This document shows positions 1 through 8,999 of a DNA stretch of 56,477 nt, one piece after another. The stretch lies in assembly GCA_019745775.1 (NCBI GenBank), contig JAIESR010000089.1:1-56477 (forward strand), in the 5' to 3' direction. This DNA comes from Xanthobacteraceae bacterium (GTDB lineage: Bacteria; Pseudomonadota; Alphaproteobacteria; Rhizobiales; Xanthobacteraceae). Each line of letters starts with the position of its first letter. Within the stretch, counting starts at the first letter, position 1. A program made the translations under genes and the position numbers. The notes beneath the pieces were generated by a model, which had not been told where the DNA came from, did not search any database, and worked only from the letters and a program-made list of their open reading frames with translations.

Positions 1-40
1 CCAATCGAGGCGTTCTCTAAAGTGTTGCACTTCGACTGTG

Positions 41-78
41 AATCCACCTTCCCGCTTGCGCGGGAATGAGCGGCGGAG
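41..78. repeat. Half of a family A palindromic element
   Basis: A perfect hairpin (TTCCCGC, short loop, GCGGGAA; 49-66) is followed by ATGAGCGG. The same module recurs at 8.5, 10.4, 24.7, 50.5 and 56.4 kb, where it is paired with a second hairpin. Only one half is present here, so this is a partial copy downstream of the leftward tadA. Confidence 0.75.
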
Positions 79-103
79 AAGTCCGATTCGAACGCGACAA
101 GCT

Positions 104-544
104 CTAACGCCTGGCGCGGAAGAAATCCTTGAGCAGCGCCGCCGCTTCGGCCTCAGCTAGCCCGCCATAAACCTCCGGACGATGATGACAGGTCGGCGAT
201 GCGAAGTAGCGCACGCCGTTGTCGACCGCGCCGCCCTTGGGGTCGGCGGCGCCGTAGTAGAGCCGCCGGATGCGGGCGAACGAGATCGCCCCCGCGCACA
301 TCGCGCACGGTTCGAGCGTCACGTAGAGATCGCAGTCGCCGAGCCGCTCGGACGCGAGCACGTCGGCCGCCCGCCGGATCGCCAGCATCTCGCAATGGGC
401 GGTCGGGTCGCGGTCGGCGAGCGTGCGATTATGGGCCCGCGCGATGACCTCCCCGTCATGCACGATCACGCAGCCGACCGGCACTTCCCCGGCCGCCACC
501 GCGGCGCGGGCTTCCTCGAGGGCGAGGTCCATGAAGGAGGGCAT
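104..544 (-). CDS. tadA: tRNA-specific adenosine deaminase TadA
   Basis: TadA converts the wobble adenosine 34 of tRNA-Arg(ACG) to inosine in the cytoplasm. The 146-residue product has the zinc deaminase signature: H50 and E52 in TAHCEM, and C80 and C83 in EPCAMC. H50, C80 and C83 should bind zinc and E52 should shuttle protons. Most homologues read HAE; this one reads HCE, which keeps both key residues. The ATG at 544 gives the normal family length; upstream in-frame codons lie in the divergent gene. It is divergent from the pseudouridine synthase gene (78-base gap), so both start from the same short promoter region. Bacterial guanine or cytosine deaminases share the fold, but the length and the NGVRYF region favour TadA. 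Confidence 0.93.
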   Translation of the reverse strand: MPSFMDLALEEARAAVAAGEVPVGCVIVHDGEVIARAHNRTLADRDPTAHCEMLAIRRAADVLASERLGDCDLYVTLEPCAMCAGAISFARIRRLYYGAADPKGGAVDNGVRYFASPTCHHRPEVYGGLAEAEAAALLKDFFRARR

Positions 545-622
545 CGGACTCCTGTCATCAAGGCGTGCGCGACCGTGCTTGTCCGCGACACGTGGCGGCG
601 CTTCTGCTATCAGGCCGCTGTC

Positions 623-1675
623 ATGACACGCAAGAGCGACGAGCGCCGGCCGCACGAGGGCGAACGCATCGCCAAGGCGATCGCGCGGGCCGGGCTGGCC
701 TCGCGGCGCGAGGCCGAGGCCTGGATCGCCGCCGGGCGGGTGACGGTCAACGGCGAGAAGATCGCCTCGCCCGCACGCAACGTGACGCCCGACGACCGTG
801 TCGTTGTCGACGGCAAGCCGCTGCCGGTGCGCGAGCGCACGCGGCTGTTCCTGTTCCACAAGCCGCGCGGGCTGGTCACCACCCATGCCGATCCGCAGGG
901 GCGGCCGACGGTGTTCAGCGTGCTGCCCAAGCACCTGCCGCGGCTGATCAGCGTCGGCCGGCTCGACGCCAACACCGAGGGGCTTCTGCTGCTCACCAAC
1001 GATGGCGGCCTCGCGCGTACGCTGGAGCTTCCCGCCACCGGCTGGACGCGGCGCTACCGCGTGCGCGCCAACGGCAAGGTCACGCAGCTCCGCCTCGACC
1101 GGCTGCGCCACGGCATCGAGATCGACGGCGTCACCTACGGGCCGATCGAGGCGCGGCTCGACCGCGAGCAGGGCGCCAATGTGTGGCTCACGTTTGCGAT
1201 GCGCGAGGGCAAGAACCGCGAGGTGAAGAACGTGCTCGGGCATCTCGGGCTGGCGGTGAACCGCCTGATCCGGGTGTCGTTCGGTCCGTTCCAGCTCGGC
1301 GAGCTGCCGGAGGGCGCGGTCGAGGAGGTGCGCACGCGGCACCTGCGTGAACAATTGGGCGAACGCGTCGCGACCGCGGCCGGATTGGATTTCGCGGGGC
1401 CGATCGGGGACCTCAATACGCCACGGCCTCCTATCTCGCCCCGTCATCCTGAGGTGGCCGCGAAGCGGCCCTCGAAGGATGAGCGGCCACGATCGGGCCG
1501 TCGCCCTTCGAGGCTCGCTTCGCTCGCACCTCAGGGTGACGGAGTTAAAGTGGTGCGGGCTGGAAGGCCCGACAAGAAAAAGCGCCGCCATGGGCCCGAC
1601 AGTGTCGGCGAGCCGGAACGGGCGCGGCGCGAGCGCCGCCACGGCAAGCGGCCGTTCCGCGGCAAGCCGCGCTGA
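623..1675 (+). CDS. RsuA/RluB-family 16S/23S rRNA pseudouridine synthase
   Basis: The product (350 aa) isomerises uridine to pseudouridine in rRNA. An S4 RNA-binding domain (about residues 14-60) is followed by the RsuA/RluB catalytic domain with GRLDANTEGLLLLTNDG, where D115 is the expected nucleophile, and GKNREVKNVL near residue 195. Whether the target is 16S (RsuA) or 23S (RluB/RluE) cannot be told by eye. The C-terminal 100 residues are a basic, low-complexity tail, and residues 273-307 are encoded by a palindromic repeat element lying in frame (1441-1542). Upstream in-frame codons run through the tadA region, so the ATG at 623 is preferred. The stop overlaps the rsmD start (TGATG), so the two genes are translationally coupled. 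Confidence 0.9.
   Translation: MTRKSDERRPHEGERIAKAIARAGLASRREAEAWIAAGRVTVNGEKIASPARNVTPDDRVVVDGKPLPVRERTRLFLFHKPRGLVTTHADPQGRPTVFSVLPKHLPRLISVGRLDANTEGLLLLTNDGGLARTLELPATGWTRRYRVRANGKVTQLRLDRLRHGIEIDGVTYGPIEARLDREQGANVWLTFAMREGKNREVKNVLGHLGLAVNRLIRVSFGPFQLGELPEGAVEEVRTRHLREQLGERVATAAGLDFAGPIGDLNTPRPPISPRHPEVAAKRPSKDERPRSGRRPSRLASLAPQGDGVKVVRAGRPDKKKRRHGPDSVGEPERARRERRHGKRPFRGKPR
1441..1542. repeat. Family B palindromic element, in frame within the pseudouridine synthase gene
   Basis: The ends are inverted repeats: CCGTCATCCTGAGG at 1441-1454 and CCTCAGGGTGACGG at 1529-1542 match at 13 of 14 positions. Two internal hairpins (GGCCGCGAAGCGGCC, and GCTCGCTTCGCTCGC-like) lie between them. The element is 102 bases, exactly 34 codons, so the reading frame is kept. 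A related copy sits between genes at 3246-3350. Confidence 0.85.
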
Positions 1676-2232
1676 TGCGCATCGTCGGCGGACAGTTTCG
1701 CGGCCGCACGCTGGCAACGCCGCGTACGCAGGACATCCGGCCGACCTCGGACCGGCTGCGCGAGAGCCTGTTCAATATCCTCGCCCACGGCCACGGCGAT
1801 CCGGTGACGGGGGCGCGCGTGCTCGACCTGTTCGCCGGCACCGGCGCGCTCGGGCTCGAGGCGATGTCGCGCGGCGCGGCGTTCGCGGTGTTCGTCGACG
1901 AGGGCGCGGAGGCGCGCGCGCTGATCCGCGAGAACGTCGCGACGCTCGGGCTCGGCGGCGCCACCAAAATCTTCCGCCGCGATGCGACCAGGCTCGGCGC
2001 CGCGCATCCGATCGAGCCGTTCTCGCTCGTTTTCCTCGACCCGCCCTATGGCCGTGGCCTGGCCGGTCCGGCGCTGCTATCGGCGCGCGCGGGCGGCTGG
2101 CTCGCAAGCGACGCGCTGATCGTGGTGGAAGAGGCCACCGGTGCCGCTTTCGCCGCGCCTGAAAATTTCACCGAGCGCGAGCGGCGGCGCTACGACGATA
2201 CGGAATTCGTGTTTCTCAGCGCCGCGCCGTGA
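1675..2232 (+). CDS. rsmD: 16S rRNA (guanine(966)-N(2))-methyltransferase RsmD
   Basis: RsmD methylates N2 of G966 in 16S rRNA of the assembled 30S subunit using S-adenosylmethionine. The 185-residue product has the family pattern: MRIVGGQFRGR at the N-terminus, RPTSDRLRESLFNIL, the SAM-binding loop LDLFAGTGALGLEA (about residues 50-63) and the catalytic DPPYG motif (about residue 122). Length and motif order are normal. The ATG overlaps the previous stop by one base, giving a two-gene rRNA modification operon. The Bug protein gene downstream converges on it with a 16-base gap. Confidence 0.95.
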   Translation: MRIVGGQFRGRTLATPRTQDIRPTSDRLRESLFNILAHGHGDPVTGARVLDLFAGTGALGLEAMSRGAAFAVFVDEGAEARALIRENVATLGLGGATKIFRRDATRLGAAHPIEPFSLVFLDPPYGRGLAGPALLSARAGGWLASDALIVVEEATGAAFAAPENFTERERRRYDDTEFVFLSAAP

Positions 2233-2248
2233 TGGCGCGAGCAGCAGC

Positions 2249-3220
2249 TCAGTCCACCGTCAGGCCCGAGGCCCGCACCGGCGGGCCCCACTTGTCGAGC
2301 TCAGCCTTCACCAGCTTGCCGAGATACTCCGGGTTGCGCCGGTCCGGCGGCGCGACGTTGAGGCCGGCTTTCTCCAGCCGCTCGCGCACGTCGGGCAGGT
2401 CGAGGACCGCCGAGGTCGCCTGCGCGAGCTTGCGCACGATAGCGTCCGGCGTGCCGCGCGGGAAGAAGAACGCGTTCCAGCCGTCGGCATCGAAATTGGC
2501 GAGCCCTTGCTCGTGCGCGGTCGGCACGCCGGGCAGCGCCGCGTTGCGCGCCGGCGACAGGATCGCCAGCGCCCTGATTGCGTCGACCTTGACATGCGGT
2601 GCGCCGGTCGAGGTCACTTCGCACATATAGTCGATGCGGCCGGCCAGCATGTCCTGCAATGCCGGCCCGGTGCCGCGATAGGGCACATGCGTGATGTCGA
2701 CGCCGATCGCGTAGTTGAACAGCACGCAGGAGACATGCGTCGCCGAGGCGATGCCGGCCGAGCCGTATTGCATGGTCTTGGCGTTCGCCTTCGCATAGGC
2801 GATGAACTCGGGCAGCGTCTTGGCCGGGAAGTCCTTGCGGACGGCCAGGAACTTGACGTTCTCGACCACGACCGCGACCGGCGCGAAATCGGTGACCGCG
2901 TTATAGAGCGGCTTCTTGTAAAGCAACTGGCTGAAGGTGTGCGTGCCCTGGTTGCCGAACAGGAACGTCGAGCCGTCGGGCGGCGATTTGGAAACGCGCG
3001 CCGCGCCGTTCATGCCGCCGGCGCCGCCGATGTTCTCGACGATCACCTGCTGGCCGAGCCGTTCCGACAGCTTCTGCCCCATCAGCCGGCCGATGAAATC
3101 GATCGGGCCGCCGGCGGGGAAAGGCACCACCAGGGTGATCGGCCGGGTCGGCCACTCCTGCGCGGCGGCAGGACCGCCCAGCATCAGTGCGATCAATGCC
3201 GCGAGCACGGCCCTGCGCAT
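2249..3220 (-). CDS. Bug/TctC-family periplasmic substrate-binding protein (tandem copy 1)
   Basis: The 323-residue product begins with a Sec signal peptide (about 1-21, ending AAAQE) and then WPTRPITLVVPFPAGGPIDF, the start of the tripartite tricarboxylate transporter binding-protein (Bug/TctC) fold. Bug proteins bind carboxylates or other small organic acids in the periplasm. Family landmarks are GGAGGMNGAARVSKSPPDG, the GSAG...THVSC stretch and ITHVPYRGTGPALQDMLAGRIDY. A GGGAGAG ribosome-binding site lies about 5 bases before ATG 3220. It is the last gene of four leftward paralogues, with no membrane partner genes (tctA, tctB) nearby. The ligand cannot be predicted. Confidence 0.9.
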   Translation of the reverse strand: MRRAVLAALIALMLGGPAAAQEWPTRPITLVVPFPAGGPIDFIGRLMGQKLSERLGQQVIVENIGGAGGMNGAARVSKSPPDGSTFLFGNQGTHTFSQLLYKKPLYNAVTDFAPVAVVVENVKFLAVRKDFPAKTLPEFIAYAKANAKTMQYGSAGIASATHVSCVLFNYAIGVDITHVPYRGTGPALQDMLAGRIDYMCEVTSTGAPHVKVDAIRALAILSPARNAALPGVPTAHEQGLANFDADGWNAFFFPRGTPDAIVRKLAQATSAVLDLPDVRERLEKAGLNVAPPDRRNPEYLGKLVKAELDKWGPPVRASGLTVD

Positions 3221-3245
3221 GCGTCTCTCCCTTCGTTTCCTCCGG

Positions 3246-3350
3246 CCTCATGGTGAGGAGCGCCGAAGGCGCGTCTCGAACCATGGCCACAAACACCGGG
3301 GCCGCCCATCCTTCGAGACGGCTGCTTCGCAGCCTCCTCAGCATGAGGGC
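3246..3350. repeat. Family B palindromic element between Bug genes 1 and 2
   Basis: CCTCATGGTGAGGAG at the left end pairs with CTCCTCAGCATGAGG at the right end. Internal hairpins (GCGCCGAAGGCGC, and GGCTGCTTCGCAGCC) flank a non-repetitive centre. It resembles the in-frame copy at 1441-1542. No coding signal is seen in it. Confidence 0.8.
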
Positions 3351-3362
3351 GGGTTAAATGCA

Positions 3363-4337
3363 TCAATCGATCACCGCGCCGCTGCTCTTGATCGGCGTCG
3401 CCCAGCGCGCGGTTTCGGTGACGACGAATTTGCGCAGGTATTCCGGCGTGCGACGCTCTTTCGAAGGCACCACCACGCCGATCGCCTTGAAGCGGTCGCG
3501 CACCATCTGCGACTCGACGGCTTCGTTCGAGACCTCCGCGAGCCGGCGGATGATCGGTTCGGGCGTGCCCTTCGGGAACGAGAACGAGCCCCAGGAGCCG
3601 CAGTCGAGACCTTTCAGTCCCTGCTCGTCGGCGGTCGCGAGGTCTTCCAGGCCGGGCGCGCGGTCGAGCCCGAACGTGGCGAGCGCCTTCACCTTGCCGC
3701 CCTGGATCTGCGGCAGCGCGGTGGAGATCTGCTCGGCCATGTAGTCGACGCGGCCGGCAATCAGGTCCTGCATCGCCGGGCCGGCGCCGCGATAGGGGAT
3801 GTGCGCGATCTTGGTGCCCATGGCGACGTCGAGCAGCACCGCGCAGACGTGCGAGCCGGAGCCGGCGCCGGCCGAGCCGTACTGCATCTTGGCCTGGTTG
3901 GCCTTGGCGAAGGCGACGAACTCGGCGAGCGTCTTGGCGGGGAAGTCCGGGCGGGTGATCAGGATGCGCGCGGAATCCGAGTGCATCACCACGTTTTCGA
4001 AATCGGTGGCCCCGTTGTAGAGCGGGCGCTTGTAGAGCGACTGGTTGATGGCGAGGACCGCGCTGCCGGAGAGCAGCAGCGAGTAGCCGTCGGCCGGCGA
4101 CTTGGCGACGCGCTGCGCGCCGGTCATGCCGCCGGCGCCGCCGACGTTCTCGATCACGAGCTGCTGGCCGAGCGTCTCGCTCATGCGCGCGGAGAGGATG
4201 CGGGCGATGGTGTCGACCGGCCCGCCCGCCGCGAACGGCACGACCAGGGTGACCGGCCGCGTCGGCCAGCTTTGCGCCTGCGCCGGCGCGACGGCGACAA
4301 CCGATACGATCGCCGCAGCGATCATTTTTCCCAACAT
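3363..4337 (-). CDS. Bug/TctC-family periplasmic substrate-binding protein (tandem copy 2)
   Basis: The 324-residue product has a signal peptide (MLGKMIAAAIVSVVAVAPAQ, then AQS) followed by WPTRPVTLVVPFAAGGPVDT, the standard Bug N-terminus. GGAGGMTGAQRVAKSPADGY and IAHIPYRGAGPAMQDLIAGR are the family binding-cleft landmarks. ATG 4337 is chosen because GGGGAG lies 7 bases upstream and the signal peptide starts there; an upstream in-frame codon would add 27 arginine-rich residues. It sits between copies 1 and 3 in the same direction. Sequence divergence from its neighbours suggests different ligands rather than recent duplication. Confidence 0.9.
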   Translation of the reverse strand: MLGKMIAAAIVSVVAVAPAQAQSWPTRPVTLVVPFAAGGPVDTIARILSARMSETLGQQLVIENVGGAGGMTGAQRVAKSPADGYSLLLSGSAVLAINQSLYKRPLYNGATDFENVVMHSDSARILITRPDFPAKTLAEFVAFAKANQAKMQYGSAGAGSGSHVCAVLLDVAMGTKIAHIPYRGAGPAMQDLIAGRVDYMAEQISTALPQIQGGKVKALATFGLDRAPGLEDLATADEQGLKGLDCGSWGSFSFPKGTPEPIIRRLAEVSNEAVESQMVRDRFKAIGVVVPSKERRTPEYLRKFVVTETARWATPIKSSGAVID

Positions 4338-4389
4338 GGCGTTTCTCCCCGAAGCGGAGGCGCTTGGCGCGCCTCTCGCCCGCGCTGCT

Positions 4390-5367
4390 CTATTCGACCG
4401 GGATGCCGGCCGAGACAATCACCTTCTTCCAACGCGCGACATCTTCGGCAAGGTACTTCGCCAGGTATTCGGGCGTGCGCTGCTCCGGCGGCAGGATTTC
4501 GAGGCCGAGCTCCTCGAGCCGTTTACGCATCGCCGGCTCTTCGATCATGGTGTTCATCACCTTGTTCATGCGGCGGACGATCGCGTCCGGCGTGCCCTTC
4601 GGGAAGAAGAAGCCGTTCCACACCGTCGCTTCGACACCCGCCAGTCCCTGCTCGCCGGTGGTGGCCAGATCGGCGATGATCGGCACCCGCCGCGGCGACA
4701 TCACCGCGATGCCCTTCACGGAGCCGGCTTTCGCCTGTGCCGCACCGGTCTGGATGGTGTCGCAAAAATAGTCGATGCGGCCTGCAATCAGCTCCTGCAT
4801 CACCGGGGCGGCGCCCTTGAACGGCACGTGCGTGACCTTGGCGCCGATCGTGGCGTTGAGCAGCTCGCAGGGCAGATGCGTGCCGGAACCGACGCCGGCG
4901 GAGCCGAACTGCATCTTGTCCTGGTTCGCCTTCACATATTTGACGAACTCCTGAAGGTTGTTCACCGGCAGGTCCTTGCGCGCCAGCAGGATGCGCGGCG
5001 ATTCCGTCACCAGGCCGACCGGCGCGAAATCGGTCACGGAGTTGTAGGGCGGGTTCTTGCGCAGGCCCTGACTGTAGGCGTGCGTGCCGCTGTTGCCCAT
5101 CAGCATCGTGTAGCCGTCGGGCGTGGCCTTGGCGACGCGCAGCGAGCCGACCGTGCCGGCCGCGGCGCCGACGTTCTCGACGATGATGGTCTGCCCGAGC
5201 AGCTCGCCCATGCGCTGCGCCTGGATGCGCCCGGAGGCGTCGACGCCGCCGCCCGGCGCGAACGGGATGATCATCGTGATGACCCGCGACGATGGCCAAT
5301 CCTGCGCGGCAAGGGTGCCGGTGAGGGTGAGCAGGGCGGCCGCGGCAAAGACAATGGACTTGCGCAT
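4390..5367 (-). CDS. Bug/TctC-family periplasmic substrate-binding protein (tandem copy 3)
   Basis: The 325-residue product starts with a signal peptide (MRKSIVFAAAALLTLTGTLA, then AQD) and continues WPSSRVITMIIPFAPGGGVD. The Bug landmarks GSAGVGSGTHLPCELLNATI and VTHVPFKGAAPVMQELIAGR are present. AAGGAG lies 6 bases before ATG 5367, which fixes the start; upstream in-frame codons would prepend 16 unlikely residues. It is separated from copy 2 by 52 bases, so these two could share a transcript. The ligand is unknown; Bug proteins often serve carboxylates, aromatic acids or amide derivatives. Confidence 0.9.
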   Translation of the reverse strand: MRKSIVFAAAALLTLTGTLAAQDWPSSRVITMIIPFAPGGGVDASGRIQAQRMGELLGQTIIVENVGAAAGTVGSLRVAKATPDGYTMLMGNSGTHAYSQGLRKNPPYNSVTDFAPVGLVTESPRILLARKDLPVNNLQEFVKYVKANQDKMQFGSAGVGSGTHLPCELLNATIGAKVTHVPFKGAAPVMQELIAGRIDYFCDTIQTGAAQAKAGSVKGIAVMSPRRVPIIADLATTGEQGLAGVEATVWNGFFFPKGTPDAIVRRMNKVMNTMIEEPAMRKRLEELGLEILPPEQRTPEYLAKYLAEDVARWKKVIVSAGIPVE

Positions 5368-5487
5368 TCTCAACTCCTTGTTCGGGCCGCAACCTCGCCT
5401 GCCGAGGCCGCGCAATCAAGCGCGCTGGAGCCGCAGCCCTCGGCTGGGTAAATCATTGATATGGTTAGTCTATTACGGGGGTGCCGG

Positions 5488-6468
5488 TCACATCGAGCCG
5501 GCGATCCCGGCGGCGCGGATGGTCTTGCCCCACTTCTCGATCTCGCCGCGCACGAAGGTGGCGAAGTATTCCGGCGAGCGGCGGTCGGCGGCGACCAGCG
5601 AAGCGCCGATCTCGCCGGCGCGGGTCTGCACCAGCGGCGTGCGCATCGCCTCGAGGATCGCGGCGTTGAGTGCCTTGACGATCTCCGGCGGCGGGCGCGG
5701 CGGCAGGAAAATCCCGTTCCAGGTGCTGGCGTCGAAATCGGTGAAGCCCTCCTCGTGCGCGGTCGGCACGTCCGGCAGCACGGCGACGCGCGCGCGCGAC
5801 AGCATCGCAATGGTGTTGACCATCTTGCCGTTGATCTGCGGCAGCGCGCTCGAGACCACGTTGCAGGCGAAGTCGATCTGGCCGCCGACCAGGTCCTGCA
5901 TCGCCTGGCCGCCGCTGCGATAGGGCACGTGCGTGGTCGTGGTGCCGATCGCCATGTCGAGCAGGATACAGCTCAGGTGATTGGCGGAGCCGACGCCGGC
6001 CGTCCCATAGGTCAGCTTGTCGCCGCGCGCCCTGGCGAGGGCGGCGAACTCCTTGAGGTTCTTCGGCGGCAATTCCTTGCGCGTCACCAGGACGAGCGGC
6101 GTCTCCGCGATCAGCGCGACCGGCGTGAAGTCGGTCAGGACGTTGTATTGCGGCTGCTTGAACAGCGTCTGATTGAACGTGTGGGTCGAGATCGAGCCGA
6201 GCACGAACAAATGCCCGTCCGGAGCACCACGGGCGACGCGGCCCGATCCGATCATGCCGGCGCCGCCGCCGACATTCTCCACCACCACCTGCTGGCCGAG
6301 AATTTCGGAAAGCCGCGGCGCGATCACGCGGCCGAGCACGTCGACCTGGCCGCCGGCCGCGAACGGCACGATCATGGTGACGGGGCGCGTGGGCTTCCAG
6401 TCCTGGGCGGTGGCAGACGCGATCGTCATGAACGCAGTGAACGCTGCGCCAGCTATCCGAACAAGCAC
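5488..6468 (-). CDS. Bug/TctC-family periplasmic substrate-binding protein (tandem copy 4)
   Basis: The product carries a signal peptide (IAGAAFTAFMTIASATAQ) and then WKPTRPVTMIVPFAAGGQVD, with GGGAGMIGSGRVARGAPDG and TTHVPYRSGGQAMQDLVGGQ as Bug landmarks. I prefer the GTG at 6468 (326 aa) because GGAGAG lies 4 bases before it, as in the sister genes. The ATG at 6480 is also in frame (330 aa), but the DNA just upstream of it is a palindromic repeat with no ribosome-binding site. It would be the first gene of the tandem array, and the repeat occupies the place of its promoter. Confidence 0.88.
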   Translation of the reverse strand: MLVRIAGAAFTAFMTIASATAQDWKPTRPVTMIVPFAAGGQVDVLGRVIAPRLSEILGQQVVVENVGGGAGMIGSGRVARGAPDGHLFVLGSISTHTFNQTLFKQPQYNVLTDFTPVALIAETPLVLVTRKELPPKNLKEFAALARARGDKLTYGTAGVGSANHLSCILLDMAIGTTTTHVPYRSGGQAMQDLVGGQIDFACNVVSSALPQINGKMVNTIAMLSRARVAVLPDVPTAHEEGFTDFDASTWNGIFLPPRPPPEIVKALNAAILEAMRTPLVQTRAGEIGASLVAADRRSPEYFATFVRGEIEKWGKTIRAAGIAGSM

Positions 6469-6480
6469 TGATCTCTCCAT

Positions 6481-6571
6481 CGTCATGCCCGGCTTTGTGC
6501 CGGGCATCCACGTCTTCTGATTGCTCGAAGTATCAAAGACGTGGATGGCCGGGACAAGCCCGGCCATGACG
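6481..6571. repeat. Family F palindromic element
   Basis: CGTCATGCCCGGC at the left pairs with GCCCGGCCATGACG at the right. The inner arms CCACGTCTT and AAGACGTGG match perfectly around an unpaired centre. It lies between mutL and the first Bug gene and abuts the Bug start. Read leftward it is open in frame with the Bug gene (AGLVPAIHVF), a translation commonly seen from this repeat. Confidence 0.85.
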
Positions 6572-6595
6572 TTGAAAGGTCAGCGCGACAAAATG

Positions 6596-8404
<1,809 letters not shown>

Positions 8405-8480
8405 GGTGGAACCTTGATTCGAACGCTCAATTTATCGGCCGATGCTGGCAACGGCGAGGGCTGTAGTCTAGTCGGTTGAC

Positions 8481-8553
8481 GCTCGTCCCCGCGAAAGCGG
8501 GGACCCAGGTTGGCTCAAGAGTGGATTCCCGCTTGCGCGGGAATGAGCGGAGG
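8481..8553. repeat. Family A palindromic element (complete, two hairpins)
   Basis: Two hairpins (GTCCCCGCGAAAGCGGGGAC, and TTCCCGCTTGCGCGGGAA) are joined by a 20-base spacer and bounded by GCTCG and GAGCGG. It lies between arfB and mutL. The hairpins have no T-run, so it is a repeat and not a terminator. Confidence 0.85.
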
Positions 8554-8562
8554 ATAGACCCG

Positions 8563-8982
8563 CTATTCAAACGACGGTTTCGTCCGCCGCATGCCCTTGA
8601 TGCTGCCGCGGCGCTTCTTCGATTCCAGCCGCTTCTCGCGGGAGGCCTTGGTCGGCTTGGTCGGCCGGCGCTTGACCGGCGCGACCGCAGCCTGCCGGAT
8701 CATCGCGATCAGCCGGTCGCGCGCGTCCCGGCGGTTGGCTTCCTGGGTGCGGTGGCTCTGCGCGGTGATGACGATGACGCCGTCCTTGGTGAGGCGGCTG
8801 CCGGCGAGCCGCATCAGCCGGACGGCGACGTCGTTGGGCAGCGACGGCGAGCGCCGCGCGTCGAAGCGAAGCTGCACGGCGGTCGCGAGCTTGTTGACGT
8901 TCTGCCCGCCCGGCCCGGACGAGCGGACGAAATCTTCCGTCAGCTCGCTCTCGTCGACGGTGATGGAATCGGTGACCCGCAT
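8563..8982 (-). CDS. arfB: Alternative ribosome-rescue peptidyl-tRNA hydrolase ArfB
   Basis: ArfB (YaeJ/ICT1 family) enters stalled ribosomes and hydrolyses the peptidyl-tRNA without a stop codon. The 139-residue product has the release-factor GGQ motif in SSGPGGQNVNKLATAVQLRF (about residues 26-45). It ends in a lysine/arginine-rich tail (about 103-139, with KPTKASREKRLESKKRR), which in ArfB lies in the empty mRNA channel. Length is typical (about 140). It starts 17 bases after pgi stops, so pgi-arfB is probably one transcript. Full release factors are far longer, and no codon-recognition domain is present. Confidence 0.93.
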   Translation of the reverse strand: MRVTDSITVDESELTEDFVRSSGPGGQNVNKLATAVQLRFDARRSPSLPNDVAVRLMRLAGSRLTKDGVIVITAQSHRTQEANRRDARDRLIAMIRQAAVAPVKRRPTKPTKASREKRLESKKRRGSIKGMRRTKPSFE

Positions 8983-8999
8983 TCCAACAAGATAGCAGA

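Noticed and set aside
2249-6480. An insertion sequence or recent tandem amplification explaining the Bug genes
   Set aside because: No transposase is present, and the four proteins differ widely in sequence, so the duplications are old.
8481-8553. Family A hairpins as transcription terminators of arfB/pgi
   Set aside because: There is no T-run after either stem, and the same sequences occur in several gap types, so they are better explained as dispersed repeats.
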